From Desulfosediminicola flagellatus (GTDB lineage Bacteria > Desulfobacterota > Desulfobulbia > Desulfobulbales > Desulfocapsaceae): a DNA stretch of 64,000 bases. Location: positions 1,642,501 through 1,706,500 of the forward strand of contig NZ_CP050698.1 of the NCBI RefSeq assembly GCF_005116655.2, written 5' to 3'. Under the pieces are notes generated by a model, which saw only the letters and a list, made by a program, of their open reading frames with translations, was not told the DNA's origin and did not search any database. Every line of letters begins with the position of its first letter. Positions within the stretch are counted from its first letter, which is position 1. Positions 1-9,718 of the stretch are shown here, piece after piece. A program made the translations under genes and the position numbers.

Positions 1-350
1 AGCTGCGTGGCTCTGAGCCGACGAGTGTTCGTGTCCCGTTGTTTTGAAGACGCGGCAAAGTACTGGATCAGCCTCTTGCTGTCAACTGAATTGTCTTATC
101 AAATTATGATAGGAGGAGATGATTTGACGAGTAATATAAGAAAAATGCGAAAAAATGGTGATATGTGTTTTGAAGAGTGACGATAAAGTTTTTGTATTGA
201 AAGGTGGGAAAAGGCGGAAATAGTATGGGAGTATATCAAAAGAGATAGTAGGACATCCTTTTTCAGATTTGTAGTTCCAGACAGATTGTTAAATTAGCCC
301 TTCAATAGGTACATCTTCATTTTGGCTAGTATCAAAATGGCTACCATAAT
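1..350. other. Left-edge stretch with no supported gene
   Basis: Plus-strand frame 1 is open from the first base to a TGA at 178-180. It could be the tail of a gene starting outside the window, but its 59 codons match nothing I recognise. A strong AGGAGG at 111-116 precedes a TTG at 124, which would give only an 18-residue peptide. The rest is AT-rich with no clear signal. Confidence 0.4.
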
Positions 351-391
351 AAAAAAGGGGCTGTCAGAAATTATCTGATAGCCCCTTTTTT
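351..391 (-). terminator. Rho-independent terminator after the 410-1306 gene
   Basis: A GGGGCTGTCAG / CTGATAGCCCC hairpin is flanked by A6 on the left and T6 on the right. It can therefore work in both directions and lies directly after the stop of the minus-strand gene at 410. Confidence 0.75.
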
Positions 392-409
392 ACTGATTAC
401 AAAAGATTT

Positions 410-1306
410 TTATTTTCGCATAGTTCGAATGTAATCTTTAGTTAACGAAGGATGATCTTTAAGAATCTGATCCAAGTCTTCTGAAAGTTCCTCTGTGAGG
501 AATTTATCAAACTGAGCATATGTAAGCTCTTTGTTTACGCCTTCATTAACTTTGTTAATAAAAACAGCCTGGTCGTCTTCTGCTGTGATGTAGGAAAAAA
601 TTCCTGCAGTTTGCGATTCGGCAGGTGGTTCTGTAGCCGCTTCCTCAAGTGATTCAAGTCTGTTTGCTAGATCAATAATATCCTTGCTTGTTTGCTTATT
701 GATCTCTTCGAGCTTAAGAATTTGTTCCTTAAGCTGGTTATCCGGTTCCTCTTTGACCTTCGCAGACAGACTTGCTATGAGCTCAAGAGTTTTTTTTTCC
801 GATTCTTTCAACTCTTCAACCATTTTAGTCAGACCATGGAGGTCATCCTGAAGTTGGCTGTTTTTGTCATTCAAGGTAGATACGTCGCTACGCAATTTGG
901 TGTTAGTATTTTGTAGTGAAGTAAGTTCGGCTTTCATTTTGTCATATTCCTCCTGAGAGATACCGGTAGTGGCAGACTCGGTACAAATGGAATTATTTCC
1001 TAAAGCTTGTTGAAGCAATGCTGAAAATCTAACTTTTGTTTCAGCGTAGATTGCGGACGCTTTTTCTGGTGATTGTATTGCCACTGCAACAAGAAATATC
1101 CCGATCAGAACTACAATGGATATTGCTACAGCTATCGAAAGAGCAAGAATAAAAAGGAAAAGTTTAAAGATGCCGCCTAAGAAGGCACCAATAAAACTTC
1201 CAACGCTCATCCCATCACCTGAAGGTATCAGGGATATGATAAATACAATCGCCACAAGTAAGGCACCCGATTGAATCAACGGTGTGCGAAACTCATTGTT
1301 TTTCAT
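410..1306 (-). CDS. Membrane-anchored coiled-coil protein of unknown function
   Basis: I do not recognise the family. The 298-residue protein has hydrophobic segments at about residues 12-29 and 38-76, enough for two or three membrane helices. A long charged heptad-like region (about 118-225) follows, rich in Lys, Glu and Leu and typical of a coiled coil. A short acidic C-terminal region (about 235-298) could be a small folded domain. The layout suggests a membrane protein with a cytoplasmic rod. It stands alone, with a terminator just downstream and the M48 protease gene starting a separate unit on the same strand. No function is assigned. Confidence 0.7.
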   Translation of the reverse strand: MKNNEFRTPLIQSGALLVAIVFIISLIPSGDGMSVGSFIGAFLGGIFKLFLFILALSIAVAISIVVLIGIFLVAVAIQSPEKASAIYAETKVRFSALLQQALGNNSICTESATTGISQEEYDKMKAELTSLQNTNTKLRSDVSTLNDKNSQLQDDLHGLTKMVEELKESEKKTLELIASLSAKVKEEPDNQLKEQILKLEEINKQTSKDIIDLANRLESLEEAATEPPAESQTAGIFSYITAEDDQAVFINKVNEGVNKELTYAQFDKFLTEELSEDLDQILKDHPSLTKDYIRTMRK

Positions 1307-1477
1307 GTCTTTTCTCCTAAAATTCTGGATACATAAAAAGGGTTATAACTACATACCAATTAAGTGAACACTTTATTTACAAAAATTATTGTCAAGAGGA
1401 CTGGATGATCAAGAATATTTCACTACAGTCAACAGTGAAATCAGTTTCATGTCAAGTCGAATATCTAAGCGATAAAC

Positions 1478-2722
1478 TCAGTTAGACTCATTGCTTGCCT
1501 GTAACGCCTTTATCCGTTCAATCACCGGTGGGTGAGAGTACTCCATAAAAACAGCAAAAGGATGTGGAGTAAGGTTGGAAAGATTTGCTTGGCTAAGCTT
1601 TTTGAGTCCACTTATCAGGTTCGAACTATCCCCTGTTGTTACTCGTGCATACGAATCGGCCTGATATTCGTGTTTTCGCGAAATAAAATTAAAAATCACG
1701 GACACCAACAGGTTGACAGGTGAAAAGATGAAACTGAAAAATATCAGACTGGCATATATAGACAAACTGTCCATTTTGAAGGCTTCAAACAGCCCTTCAT
1801 TGTTGATAGTGAGAGACAATAGAAAGAACATTAGACCCGTCTGCAGGGTCGATACAACCAGCATCTTAATAATATGTTTTAATTTAAAATGCCCCATCTC
1901 ATGAGCCAGTACAGCAATAATTTCACTTGAACTAAGTTTTTCTACCAGTGTATCGTAAAAGACAATTTTTCTGAATCTGCCAAATCCTGTGAAGAAAGCA
2001 TTGAGTTTCGTAGAACGTTTAGAACCGTCCATTGTGAAAATTCCCTTAATTTGAAAATTTTCCTGATGAGCATATTCCGTGATCTGTTCTTTTAACTCAC
2101 CTTCTTCAAGAGGAGTGAAAGTATTAAAAAGTGGAAGAATAACAACTGGAGCTATAAATTGAACAAAAGTAGAAAAACAAATTACAGCTACCCAGCAGTA
2201 AATCCATGCAAATGTTCCTGCAATTTCAAAAAAGAACAGGATAACAGACAGAAGCGGGCCACCGAGAATAACGACGAGTAAGAGAGCTTTAAGTGTATCC
2301 TGAATAAAAATAAGCGGCGTAGTTTTGTTAAATCCGAAACGTTCTTCAATGACAAATGTTGAATAGACGGAAAACGGTAGTCCAACTAAGTAGCTGAGAA
2401 TTATGAGAATACCTGAAAAAATGATACCTGTCAGAATCGAACCATAGCCGAAACTTCTGGCGAAGATATCAATAAAATTAAAACCGCCTAGAAGCAAAAA
2501 AATAAGCGTGAGTGTTGTGCTGAATAATGAACTAACTATCGATAAACGGGTAGTCGCTTTTGTGTAATTTTGTGATTTTGAGTATTCTGCTGAATCATAA
2601 ACATCTGCAAACTCATCAGGCAATTCAGGCTTGAGTGCTTTTAAATTCAGTAGAGATACTGTGCATTCAAGGAGAAGCCCAATAATAATTATAAGTAGTA
2701 TGAATATTAGCCAGCTGTTCAT
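1478..2722 (-). CDS. M48 family (Ste24/CAAX protease 1-type) zinc metalloprotease
   Basis: Integral-membrane zinc endopeptidase of family M48, related to the eukaryotic CAAX prenyl protease Ste24. In bacteria such enzymes are thought to act on membrane or damaged proteins. At 414 residues it matches the family length. It has an N-terminal helix, several further membrane segments (about 65-115, 140-195), the zinc site HEMGH at 274-278, two more hydrophobic segments, and a downstream HEYQAD stretch (about 350) whose Glu would be the third zinc ligand. The sequence KLNAFFTGFG just before the zinc site is also typical. Bacteria do not prenylate proteins, so the CAAX name reflects homology only. 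It appears monocistronic. Confidence 0.9.
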   Translation of the reverse strand: MNSWLIFILLIIIIGLLLECTVSLLNLKALKPELPDEFADVYDSAEYSKSQNYTKATTRLSIVSSLFSTTLTLIFLLLGGFNFIDIFARSFGYGSILTGIIFSGILIILSYLVGLPFSVYSTFVIEERFGFNKTTPLIFIQDTLKALLLVVILGGPLLSVILFFFEIAGTFAWIYCWVAVICFSTFVQFIAPVVILPLFNTFTPLEEGELKEQITEYAHQENFQIKGIFTMDGSKRSTKLNAFFTGFGRFRKIVFYDTLVEKLSSSEIIAVLAHEMGHFKLKHIIKMLVVSTLQTGLMFFLLSLTINNEGLFEAFKMDSLSIYASLIFFSFIFSPVNLLVSVIFNFISRKHEYQADSYARVTTGDSSNLISGLKKLSQANLSNLTPHPFAVFMEYSHPPVIERIKALQASNESN

Positions 2723-2807
2723 GATGATAAGGAGATTGAGTAGTTATTGGATGTTAAATTTTATGCCAACGAACTTTAACAGAATCCGATATGGATGAGA
2801 AATAAAA

Positions 2808-2842
2808 AAAGGACCTGATGACATTAAGTCAAGAGGTCCTTT
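2808..2842 (-). terminator. Terminator of the nuo operon
   Basis: On the minus strand AAAGGACCT pairs with AGGTCCTTT around a short inner stem, followed by a run of seven T. It lies 24 bases after the nuoN stop codon and closes the respiratory operon. Confidence 0.8.
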
Positions 2843-2865
2843 CGAATTAATAAAGAATGTTGTTG

Positions 2866-4278
2866 TTACATTATCGATTGAATGGTGGCTGTTGCAACGT
2901 CAATAAACTTCGATGGGATAACTCCCATAATGATGATTGCCAACATGAGAAATACAGAGGTTACATTTGTAAGTAATCCTGTTTCTACCTTACCTCTATC
3001 TTCACTATCACTGCAGAATGTAAGACGTACAACTGATAGATAGTAAAATATTGCTATTGCAGTGTTTATCGCTGCAAGAATTACCAAAAGCAGATAATCT
3101 TCTTTCAGTGCTCCTACCAGTAACATAAACTTGCCTGTAAAACCTACAAATGGCGGTATACCTGCGAGTGAAAAGAGTCCAACAGTAAGTGTCAGAGCAA
3201 GTAAAGGCGCTCGCTTGTGGAGGCCACTTAAGTCTTCTATCGCAAGATTATTACCATCCTTGGAAACGGAACAAATTACAAGGAAGCAGGCGAGGTTCAT
3301 GAGTACGTAACCTGCAATGTAATAGAGAGAGGTTGCAAAACCTGTAACATGGAATGTGATAAGACCTAAAAGAACAAATCCCCCATGAGCAATACCGGAA
3401 AAGCCGAGCATGCGTTTGAAATCTTTTTGTACAAGTGCCGATAGATTTCCGTAGAACATCGAAAGAACTGCGCAAACCATAAGCAAATTTACAATCTCTT
3501 TACCATCATTACTTACAAGGGATACAAATCTTACTAAAAGGGCAACAGCAGCAATTTTTGGTACTGCGGCAATAAAAGCAGTTGTCTCGTTAGATGCACC
3601 TTCGTAGACATCCGGTACCCAGAAGTGGAATGGGAACAGTGCAAGTTTATAGAAAAATCCAGAAAGTACCAGAGCAATAGCAATAATCGCAGCCGGTTGT
3701 GTGTACATAGTTGATAGCTGTGTGACAATTACATCTAAACGGGTGGAGCCCGTAAGGCCAAAGAGATAACTCATTCCAAAGAGCATAAATCCGGTAGCAG
3801 CAACACCATACAGAAGGTATTTGATTGCGGCTTCCATCTGGCCTTTAGAGCCATGAATCTCGTCTCGCATCGGTACCATGATGTATACAGCAAATGAGGA
3901 AAGCTCTAATGCGACGAAAATTCCAAGAAGCTCTACGCTCGATACGAGCATCATAAGCCCAAGTACCGACATTGACAGGAATATATAATACTCTGATAGG
4001 AACTTTGATTTAATCCCCGGTAACTTGTCTGAAAAAATGACAACGATGAGGGTGGCAAAGGCTATGAGTATTTTAAAAACCTGCGAGAACATGTCGACCT
4101 TGAAGGCCCCGTAAAACAATTCTCCCGTGGCATTATAGGTGGCAAGAGTAGCAGCCAGTGTAACAGCACAGAGGGTTATTGCCACATTCCTGATCGTGTC
4201 GCTGGAGTGGGCACCGAGACTTAGGACAAAGAATATAAGACCAGTTCCCAGTAATGTTAATTCAGGTAGAAATAGCAT
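2866..4278 (-). CDS. nuoN: NADH-quinone oxidoreductase subunit N
   Basis: Antiporter-like membrane subunit of the complex I-type enzyme, one of the proton channels of the membrane arm. The 470-residue protein is almost wholly hydrophobic. It carries the family signatures ELSSFAVYIMV (a charged Glu in a helix, about 125), LYGVAATGFMLFG, FPFHFWVPDVYEGA (about 218-231) and a conserved Lys in QKDFKRMLGFS (about 285). It is the last gene of the operon, 35 bases downstream of nuoM and just before the terminator. A start at 4278 is supported by AAAGGT about ten bases upstream. Confidence 0.95.
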   Translation of the reverse strand: MLFLPELTLLGTGLIFFVLSLGAHSSDTIRNVAITLCAVTLAATLATYNATGELFYGAFKVDMFSQVFKILIAFATLIVVIFSDKLPGIKSKFLSEYYIFLSMSVLGLMMLVSSVELLGIFVALELSSFAVYIMVPMRDEIHGSKGQMEAAIKYLLYGVAATGFMLFGMSYLFGLTGSTRLDVIVTQLSTMYTQPAAIIAIALVLSGFFYKLALFPFHFWVPDVYEGASNETTAFIAAVPKIAAVALLVRFVSLVSNDGKEIVNLLMVCAVLSMFYGNLSALVQKDFKRMLGFSGIAHGGFVLLGLITFHVTGFATSLYYIAGYVLMNLACFLVICSVSKDGNNLAIEDLSGLHKRAPLLALTLTVGLFSLAGIPPFVGFTGKFMLLVGALKEDYLLLVILAAINTAIAIFYYLSVVRLTFCSDSEDRGKVETGLLTNVTSVFLMLAIIIMGVIPSKFIDVATATIQSIM

Positions 4279-4313
4279 CGGTGTACCTTTGAGGGTCGTT
4301 TATGGTTAATTCC

Positions 4314-5837
4314 TTAGCGTACTATCATTTCTGCAGCAGCTACTGCCTGACTTTTGTGCATCTCAAAGTTATTGAGAAGGTCAACAACGCTGGTATGCAT
4401 TAAATCAATAAATGGCTGTGGACTCAGACCGATCCAGAATACAAAGAAAAGGAAAGGTGCAAGTGTTACTATTTCACGAACATTCAGATCGGTAAGCCAG
4501 GATTGATCAGGGTTGTCGGTTCCACCCCAAATAACCTTTTGTAGCATTCTTAACATATATGCTGCAGCTAACACAGCGCCAGGAATGGCAGCGAGAGCAA
4601 GTGGGATATTGTATTCAAATGTTCCCGCTAGGATCAAGAACTCGCCAACAAAACTGTTTGTTCCAGGAAAACCAAAGGATGAAAGTGCGAAAAAACCGAG
4701 GAACGTAACAAATACCGGCATATATTGTCCTACACCAGTTGCTGAACGTAGCTCACGGCTATGTGTTCGCTCATAAATCATTCCGACACAGAGGAAAAGT
4801 GCGCCGGTAGTAATACCATGATTAATCATCTGTAAAATAGCGCCTTCAATTCCCTGCCGGTTCAACACAAAAATACCCAGTGTAACAAAACCCATATGGC
4901 CTACTGATGAGTAAGCAATGAGTTTTTTCATATCACTTTGTGCCAGAGCTGTAAATCCGCCGTAGATGATGCCGGCGATGGATAACCAGAGTACGAAAGG
5001 CATGAGTATTAGTGTCGCATCCGGGGTTATAGGGAGAGCGAATCTCAGGAATCCATAGGTACCCATTTTCAGCAGGATTGAGGCCAGAATCACAGAACCT
5101 GCTGTTGGTGCTTCAACATGCGCAGCTGGAAGCCACGTATGGAATGGAAACATTGGAACTTTAATTGCAAATGCGAGAAAGAATGCCAGGAATAGATAAA
5201 TTTGTGCTGTGACATCATAATTCTGCCACATCATGTCTGGTATAAAAAAACTGTAATCATTTGTGATATACAGCCAGATTATGCCGACCAGTAACATTAC
5301 TGAACCAGCTAATGTATAGAGGAAGAATTTGATTGAAGCATATATCTTACGTGGCCCGCCCCAGATTCCGATAAGGAGATACATCGGAATGAGCATTGCT
5401 TCCCACAAGATGTAGAACAGTACAAAGTCAAGTGCCACAAATACGCCGATCATTGCTGATTCCATGATCAGCAGGCAGATCATAAAAGATTGTACCCGTG
5501 TTTTAATGTAGTTCCACGATGCTAAAACACAAAACGGCATGATAAATGTTGTCATGAGAAGAAGAAGGACAGAAATACCATCTACTCCTATCACATAATT
5601 GATATTGAGAGATTCAATCCAACTATGCTTTTCAACAAATTGAAATCCCGTTGCAGCTCGATCAAAACCTATCAGAATAGGCATGGAAAGCAGGGCTGCA
5701 ATGCCGGTAACTGCAAGAGTCCAGTATCGTGCGAAATTTTCGTTGTTAACCAGTAATACGAGGAGGGCGCCAGCAAGCGGAAGAAAAATTAATATGCTGA
5801 GCAGAGGCGGTCCCTGATTTGTCAGTAGCTGATCCAT
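4314..5837 (-). CDS. nuoM: NADH-quinone oxidoreductase subunit M
   Basis: Proton-pumping antiporter-like subunit of the membrane arm. At 507 residues it matches standard NuoM (about 509). Visible family features are LYILWEAMLIPMYLLIGIWG with the key helix Glu, the FPFHTWLPAAHVEAPTAGSV loop with a broken helix, and SDMKKLIAYSSVGHMGFV with conserved Lys residues. AAGGATC precedes the ATG. Gene order L-M-N is the usual one. Confidence 0.96.
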   Translation of the reverse strand: MDQLLTNQGPPLLSILIFLPLAGALLVLLVNNENFARYWTLAVTGIAALLSMPILIGFDRAATGFQFVEKHSWIESLNINYVIGVDGISVLLLLMTTFIMPFCVLASWNYIKTRVQSFMICLLIMESAMIGVFVALDFVLFYILWEAMLIPMYLLIGIWGGPRKIYASIKFFLYTLAGSVMLLVGIIWLYITNDYSFFIPDMMWQNYDVTAQIYLFLAFFLAFAIKVPMFPFHTWLPAAHVEAPTAGSVILASILLKMGTYGFLRFALPITPDATLILMPFVLWLSIAGIIYGGFTALAQSDMKKLIAYSSVGHMGFVTLGIFVLNRQGIEGAILQMINHGITTGALFLCVGMIYERTHSRELRSATGVGQYMPVFVTFLGFFALSSFGFPGTNSFVGEFLILAGTFEYNIPLALAAIPGAVLAAAYMLRMLQKVIWGGTDNPDQSWLTDLNVREIVTLAPFLFFVFWIGLSPQPFIDLMHTSVVDLLNNFEMHKSQAVAAAEMIVR

Positions 5838-5864
5838 TACCAGTGATCCTTGAAATAGGTTGAA

Positions 5865-7655
5865 TTATAGCCAAGCGAAGGCAAACAGTAAGATAGCTGC
5901 AAACGATATCGTAAAATAGAGAGTATGCTGAATTTGACCTCTCTGTAACGTTTTGCTTACACGTCCACCAAAATTTCTAACTAGACGGGCGGTGCCATCG
6001 ACAACACCATCAATTCCATGCCAGTCAAACCAGCCCCAGAATTTGGCTGTTGTCATAAGCGAATTCAAGCCAACGACCTTGTATATCTCACCCCAGATAT
6101 TATCAAAACCTTGTATAGGTTTCTGAGCGAGCCACAAGAATATTTTCCCACCCTTACGGTAAAACCAGTCAAGGTCAAAACTAATTGTTGCTTTCGCACC
6201 AATCCTGTCCTTGAAGTAAAAGAATCCAAGGGCAGTAAGAGCAAGGATTTGGAGTGTTTCACCCATGTGATAACTTGTATAAGGGTGATATGTGGCCTCC
6301 TGGTTAGGTAGCATATCGTATAGAAACGGTAGGTAACAACCAACAAGAATACAAAAGAATGATGCAATTCCCATTGCCATGGTCATATTCCATGGTGGAT
6401 CAACGGCTTTTTCCAGTGTCTCTTCAGAGCATCGGCTCTCGCCGAAGAAAATAAGATATGGCAATCTAAGGCCAGCAACAAGAAATGTACCAGCAGAAAC
6501 CATAGTTAGAAGAAATGCTCCTACGTAATGATGTTCCTCGAATCCTGCAGAGATAATCATCGATTTCGATACAAATCCAGATAGAAAAGGAAATGCTGAA
6601 ACTGACATACCGCCTATCACCATAAACATCAGTGTAAGAGGCATTTTTTTGTACAGGTTACCAAGTTCAGTGAATTTGGATTTTCCGGTCGAGTAGATGA
6701 TTGAGCCCGCTGCCATAAATAGCAATCCTTTATAGAGGATGTGGGCAAATGCATGAGCAGCGGTACCATTTATTGCTAATGCTGTACCGATACCCACTCC
6801 GGCAACCATATAACCTACCTGACTGACGATCTCCCAACCGAGCAGTCTTCTAATATCGTTTTCAATAATTGCGTAAATAATGCCAATAATGGCCATTATA
6901 ACACCAAGTACAATCAGGATGTCGAAACCTGCATATGCTCTGGCCAGGGTGTAAATTGCAGTTTTTGTTGTGAAAGCACACATGAATACCGCGCCTGCAA
7001 CTGTAGCCTTGCTATACGCGTCAGGAAGCCATGAATGCAGTGGCGGCACTGCAGCATTCAACATGAGGCCGATCATTATCAGCCAGGTGTAAAGCTCTAC
7101 ATTGGCTTCATCCATCTGAACGAATGAAAGGTCACCAGTAGCTTGATATCGGAGGACAAAACCTAAAAGCAGAATCAGTCCACCAAACGTATGTACAAGG
7201 AGATATCTATAACCTGCAGCAAGTGCACCTTCTTCTTTATTAAACCAGACAAGGAAGGTCGATGCGAACGCCATCATTTCCCAGAAGAGGAAAAGTACAA
7301 GATAGTCACCACATAAGATGACACCAAGTGAACCAGCTACATAAAACCAGGCGGCAATGTGATGCCATGGATCTTCAACATGGAGACCGTAAATTGTTCC
7401 GATGATGGCCATCAGTGACATAATGAAAGCAAAAACCAAAGATAAACTGTCAACACGACCAAAGGTGAGTGTCCAGTCTCCCATAAAAGGTATAACACCA
7501 TACGTTCCCGGGTACTGACTAAGATATAGAACATCAATAAATGTCAGTAACGGGACTAGAAAGAGATACGGCTTTCTAAATGGGTCCTTAATGAATGGGA
7601 GCAGTACTGATCCGAAAATCAGTATCAGCGCAGGATGAATGAAACTAGTTGTCAT
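5865..7655 (-). CDS. nuoL: NuoL-like antiporter subunit of complex I
   Basis: Membrane-arm proton pump subunit. An ATG at 7655 sits behind a clear GGGAGA, which supports it over an upstream in-frame start and gives 596 residues, close to NuoL. Family features are LFLFWEMMAFASTFLVWFN, the broken-helix loop PPLHSWLPDAYSKATVAGAV and ENDIRRLLGWEIVSQVGYM. Unlike NuoM or NuoN, it has a long C-terminal extension (about 500-596) with an amphipathic stretch (IDGVVDGTARLVRNFGG) and a final membrane helix. This matches the NuoL lateral helix that clamps the membrane arm. The start overlaps the end of the 83-residue gene. MrpA/MrpD-like naming is possible, but position and C-terminus favour NuoL. Confidence 0.85.
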   Translation of the reverse strand: MTTSFIHPALILIFGSVLLPFIKDPFRKPYLFLVPLLTFIDVLYLSQYPGTYGVIPFMGDWTLTFGRVDSLSLVFAFIMSLMAIIGTIYGLHVEDPWHHIAAWFYVAGSLGVILCGDYLVLFLFWEMMAFASTFLVWFNKEEGALAAGYRYLLVHTFGGLILLLGFVLRYQATGDLSFVQMDEANVELYTWLIMIGLMLNAAVPPLHSWLPDAYSKATVAGAVFMCAFTTKTAIYTLARAYAGFDILIVLGVIMAIIGIIYAIIENDIRRLLGWEIVSQVGYMVAGVGIGTALAINGTAAHAFAHILYKGLLFMAAGSIIYSTGKSKFTELGNLYKKMPLTLMFMVIGGMSVSAFPFLSGFVSKSMIISAGFEEHHYVGAFLLTMVSAGTFLVAGLRLPYLIFFGESRCSEETLEKAVDPPWNMTMAMGIASFFCILVGCYLPFLYDMLPNQEATYHPYTSYHMGETLQILALTALGFFYFKDRIGAKATISFDLDWFYRKGGKIFLWLAQKPIQGFDNIWGEIYKVVGLNSLMTTAKFWGWFDWHGIDGVVDGTARLVRNFGGRVSKTLQRGQIQHTLYFTISFAAILLFAFAWL

Positions 7656-7896
7656 AGTAATTCTCCCGGGTCTGGATGCCACTCTTCCCGAACCAGGTGG
7701 CTACAAAGATTAGTACCACGCAGGATATCAGGCCAAAGAGTGACCAGAAAAATGGAATTTTTTCCAGCCAGGTATGTGCGTGGTGTGTATCCACGGCAAT
7801 AACGCTCCAGAGCATGATCAGCGCGATACCACCATAGCAGGTCTGTTTGACTGCCTGCGGTCGCTCTTTCAGGTATTCGATGAGGTTAACTATCAT
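7645..7896 (-). CDS. Small two-helix membrane protein inside the nuo operon
   Basis: An 83-residue protein with hydrophobic segments at about 21-37 and 47-67, predicting a small two-helix membrane protein. I do not recognise a named family. Its ATG overlaps the stop of the upstream antiporter gene by four bases (ATGA), and its end overlaps the nuoL-like start, so all three are probably translationally coupled. Embedding between two pump subunits suggests an accessory subunit or assembly factor of the respiratory complex. That is inference from position only. Confidence 0.8.
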   Translation of the reverse strand: MIVNLIEYLKERPQAVKQTCYGGIALIMLWSVIAVDTHHAHTWLEKIPFFWSLFGLISCVVLIFVATWFGKSGIQTRENYYDN

Positions 7897-9374
7897 CCTG
7901 TCACCGCCTTTACAAATTGCAACATAATGTTGGGGAATATGCCAATAATAACTGATATCGAAGCCGCTATCAGAATTGGGATTAGCATGGATAGGGGTGC
8001 TTCCTTAATTCCTGTATATTGTTCACCCTCAGGTCGTTTGCCAAAGAAGGCTCTATAGGTGACCGGGGCGAAATATGCTGCATTTAGAATGGTACTGGCA
8101 AGTAGTATGAAAAGAATGCCAAGCTGATGCGCTTCAACTGATCCGACCAACAGGTTCCATTTAGTGATAAAGCCTGCAACCGGAGGAGCACCTATCATGG
8201 AAAGTGATGCGATCGCAAATGCACCAAAAGTAAATGGCATGGTTTTGCCAAGACCTTCCATCTCAGAAATGTATTTCTTGTGTGTGACTACATAAATTGC
8301 GCCAGCACAGAAGAAAAGGGTGATCTTAGAGAACGCATGGTTGACGATGTGAATAAGACCACCTTCAATAGCGTGCGGCGTAAGGAGTGCAACACCCAGT
8401 ATTATATAGGAAAGCTGGCTGACTGTGGAGTAGGCTAATCGGGATTTGAGATTATCCTTTGAAAGTGCAATAATCGAGGCCGTGATTATCGTAAAGCCTA
8501 CAAAGTACGCCGTGGGAATTCCAAGATTAAATGCATCCATTGACTCAACACCAAAGACATAGAGCATTACCCTGGTGGTACAGAATACACCGACTTTAAC
8601 AACCGCTACCGCATGCAGGAGAGCGGATACTGGGGTTGGAGCGACCATCGCACCAGGAAGCCAATGGTGAAAAGGCATAATGCCGTTTTTGGCGAATCCA
8701 AACAGGCAGAAGACATACAACATTGTAACCACCCAGCGATTGACGTCATCTGGGAAGATACCTGTAGATATATTCGTTGCAAAATCCAGTGTTCCGGTAA
8801 GAACATAGATAAGGATCATGGCCGGAAGCAGAAAGGCTTTCGCTGTTGTTGTCAGGTAGACTATGTATTTTCTTGCACCGTCGTAGCCTTCTGCATCCTG
8901 GTGATGTGCTACGAGTGGATAGGTACAAACGGAAACGATCTCATAAAATAGATAGAGAGTGAAAAGGTTGTCCGAGAAAGCAACACCGATTGCACCGAAG
9001 ATAGCGAGAGCAAAACATGCATTAAATCGTGTCTGGGCATGCTCTTTCAAGCCTCTCATGTACCCCATGGAATAAAAGACAGCTATCGTCCAGAGTGAAG
9101 AGGCTACAAGTGCGAAGATCATTGACATTGCATCTGCGCGAAGGGTTATTGAAACCCCTGGCAGTATGTCAAACATGTTGAAGAGAAGAATTTTACCGTT
9201 TAGCACAGGCTTTATCATAAAACAGACTGTAATAAACAGTGCAATTGAAGAAACACAGGAGATAGTTTCCCTGAAGTTTTCTTCTTTACCTCTAAACATT
9301 ACCCCGAGAGTTCCGAAAAGAGGAATGAGCAAGGCTACAAGCAGTAATGGTGAATTAACAGTATTAATATCCAT
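7893..9374 (-). CDS. Additional NuoM/MrpD-like antiporter subunit
   Basis: A 493-residue proton-conducting membrane transporter of the NuoL/M/N and MrpA/D superfamily. It shows TLYLFYEIVSVCTYPLVAH (helix Glu), the loop MPFHHWLPGAMVAPTPVSAL, and KDNLKSRLAYSTVSQLSYI with the conserved Lys. Its length is NuoM/MrpD-like and it lacks the NuoL C-terminal lateral-helix extension. It occupies the place right after nuoK where nuoL normally sits, and a separate NuoL-like gene follows, so the operon encodes four antiporter-like subunits rather than three. It probably adds another ion channel to the complex. An independent Mrp-like role is less likely given the shared operon. Confidence 0.85.
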   Translation of the reverse strand: MDINTVNSPLLLVALLIPLFGTLGVMFRGKEENFRETISCVSSIALFITVCFMIKPVLNGKILLFNMFDILPGVSITLRADAMSMIFALVASSLWTIAVFYSMGYMRGLKEHAQTRFNACFALAIFGAIGVAFSDNLFTLYLFYEIVSVCTYPLVAHHQDAEGYDGARKYIVYLTTTAKAFLLPAMILIYVLTGTLDFATNISTGIFPDDVNRWVVTMLYVFCLFGFAKNGIMPFHHWLPGAMVAPTPVSALLHAVAVVKVGVFCTTRVMLYVFGVESMDAFNLGIPTAYFVGFTIITASIIALSKDNLKSRLAYSTVSQLSYIILGVALLTPHAIEGGLIHIVNHAFSKITLFFCAGAIYVVTHKKYISEMEGLGKTMPFTFGAFAIASLSMIGAPPVAGFITKWNLLVGSVEAHQLGILFILLASTILNAAYFAPVTYRAFFGKRPEGEQYTGIKEAPLSMLIPILIAASISVIIGIFPNIMLQFVKAVTG

Positions 9375-9391
9375 GCCAGATGGTTCCTTTC

Positions 9392-9718
9392 TTAGCCTTT
9401 GAGGTTGACGACATCCTGGGCATCAATAGACCTGTAGTGCCGGTAGATCGCGATAACAATACTGAGACCAATGGCGGCTTCAGCAGCTGCAATAGCCATA
9501 ATGAACAGTGCAAAAATCTGTCCAGTGGCAGGATCTGGCGCGCTGAATCTGTTGAAGGCCATAAAATTGAGGGATGCTCCAACCAAAATCATTTCTGCGG
9601 CGATAAGCATTCCGATCAATGTCCTTCGGGTAAGCAGGCCGTACACACCCATGCCGAAAAGAAGCGCTCCGACAAGAAGATATGAATTAAGACTGTTATG
9701 TAGCGTTAACGCAGACAT
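9392..9718 (-). CDS. nuoK: NADH-quinone oxidoreductase subunit K
   Basis: Small membrane-arm subunit with three predicted helices (about 13-28, 34-54, 68-92). Its 108 residues are close to the usual 100. The helix Glu residues that form part of the proton path are present in LIAAEMILVGASLNF and AIAAAEAAIGLSI. The start overlaps the nuoJ stop, indicating coupled translation. Confidence 0.96.
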   Translation of the reverse strand: MSALTLHNSLNSYLLVGALLFGMGVYGLLTRRTLIGMLIAAEMILVGASLNFMAFNRFSAPDPATGQIFALFIMAIAAAEAAIGLSIVIAIYRHYRSIDAQDVVNLKG

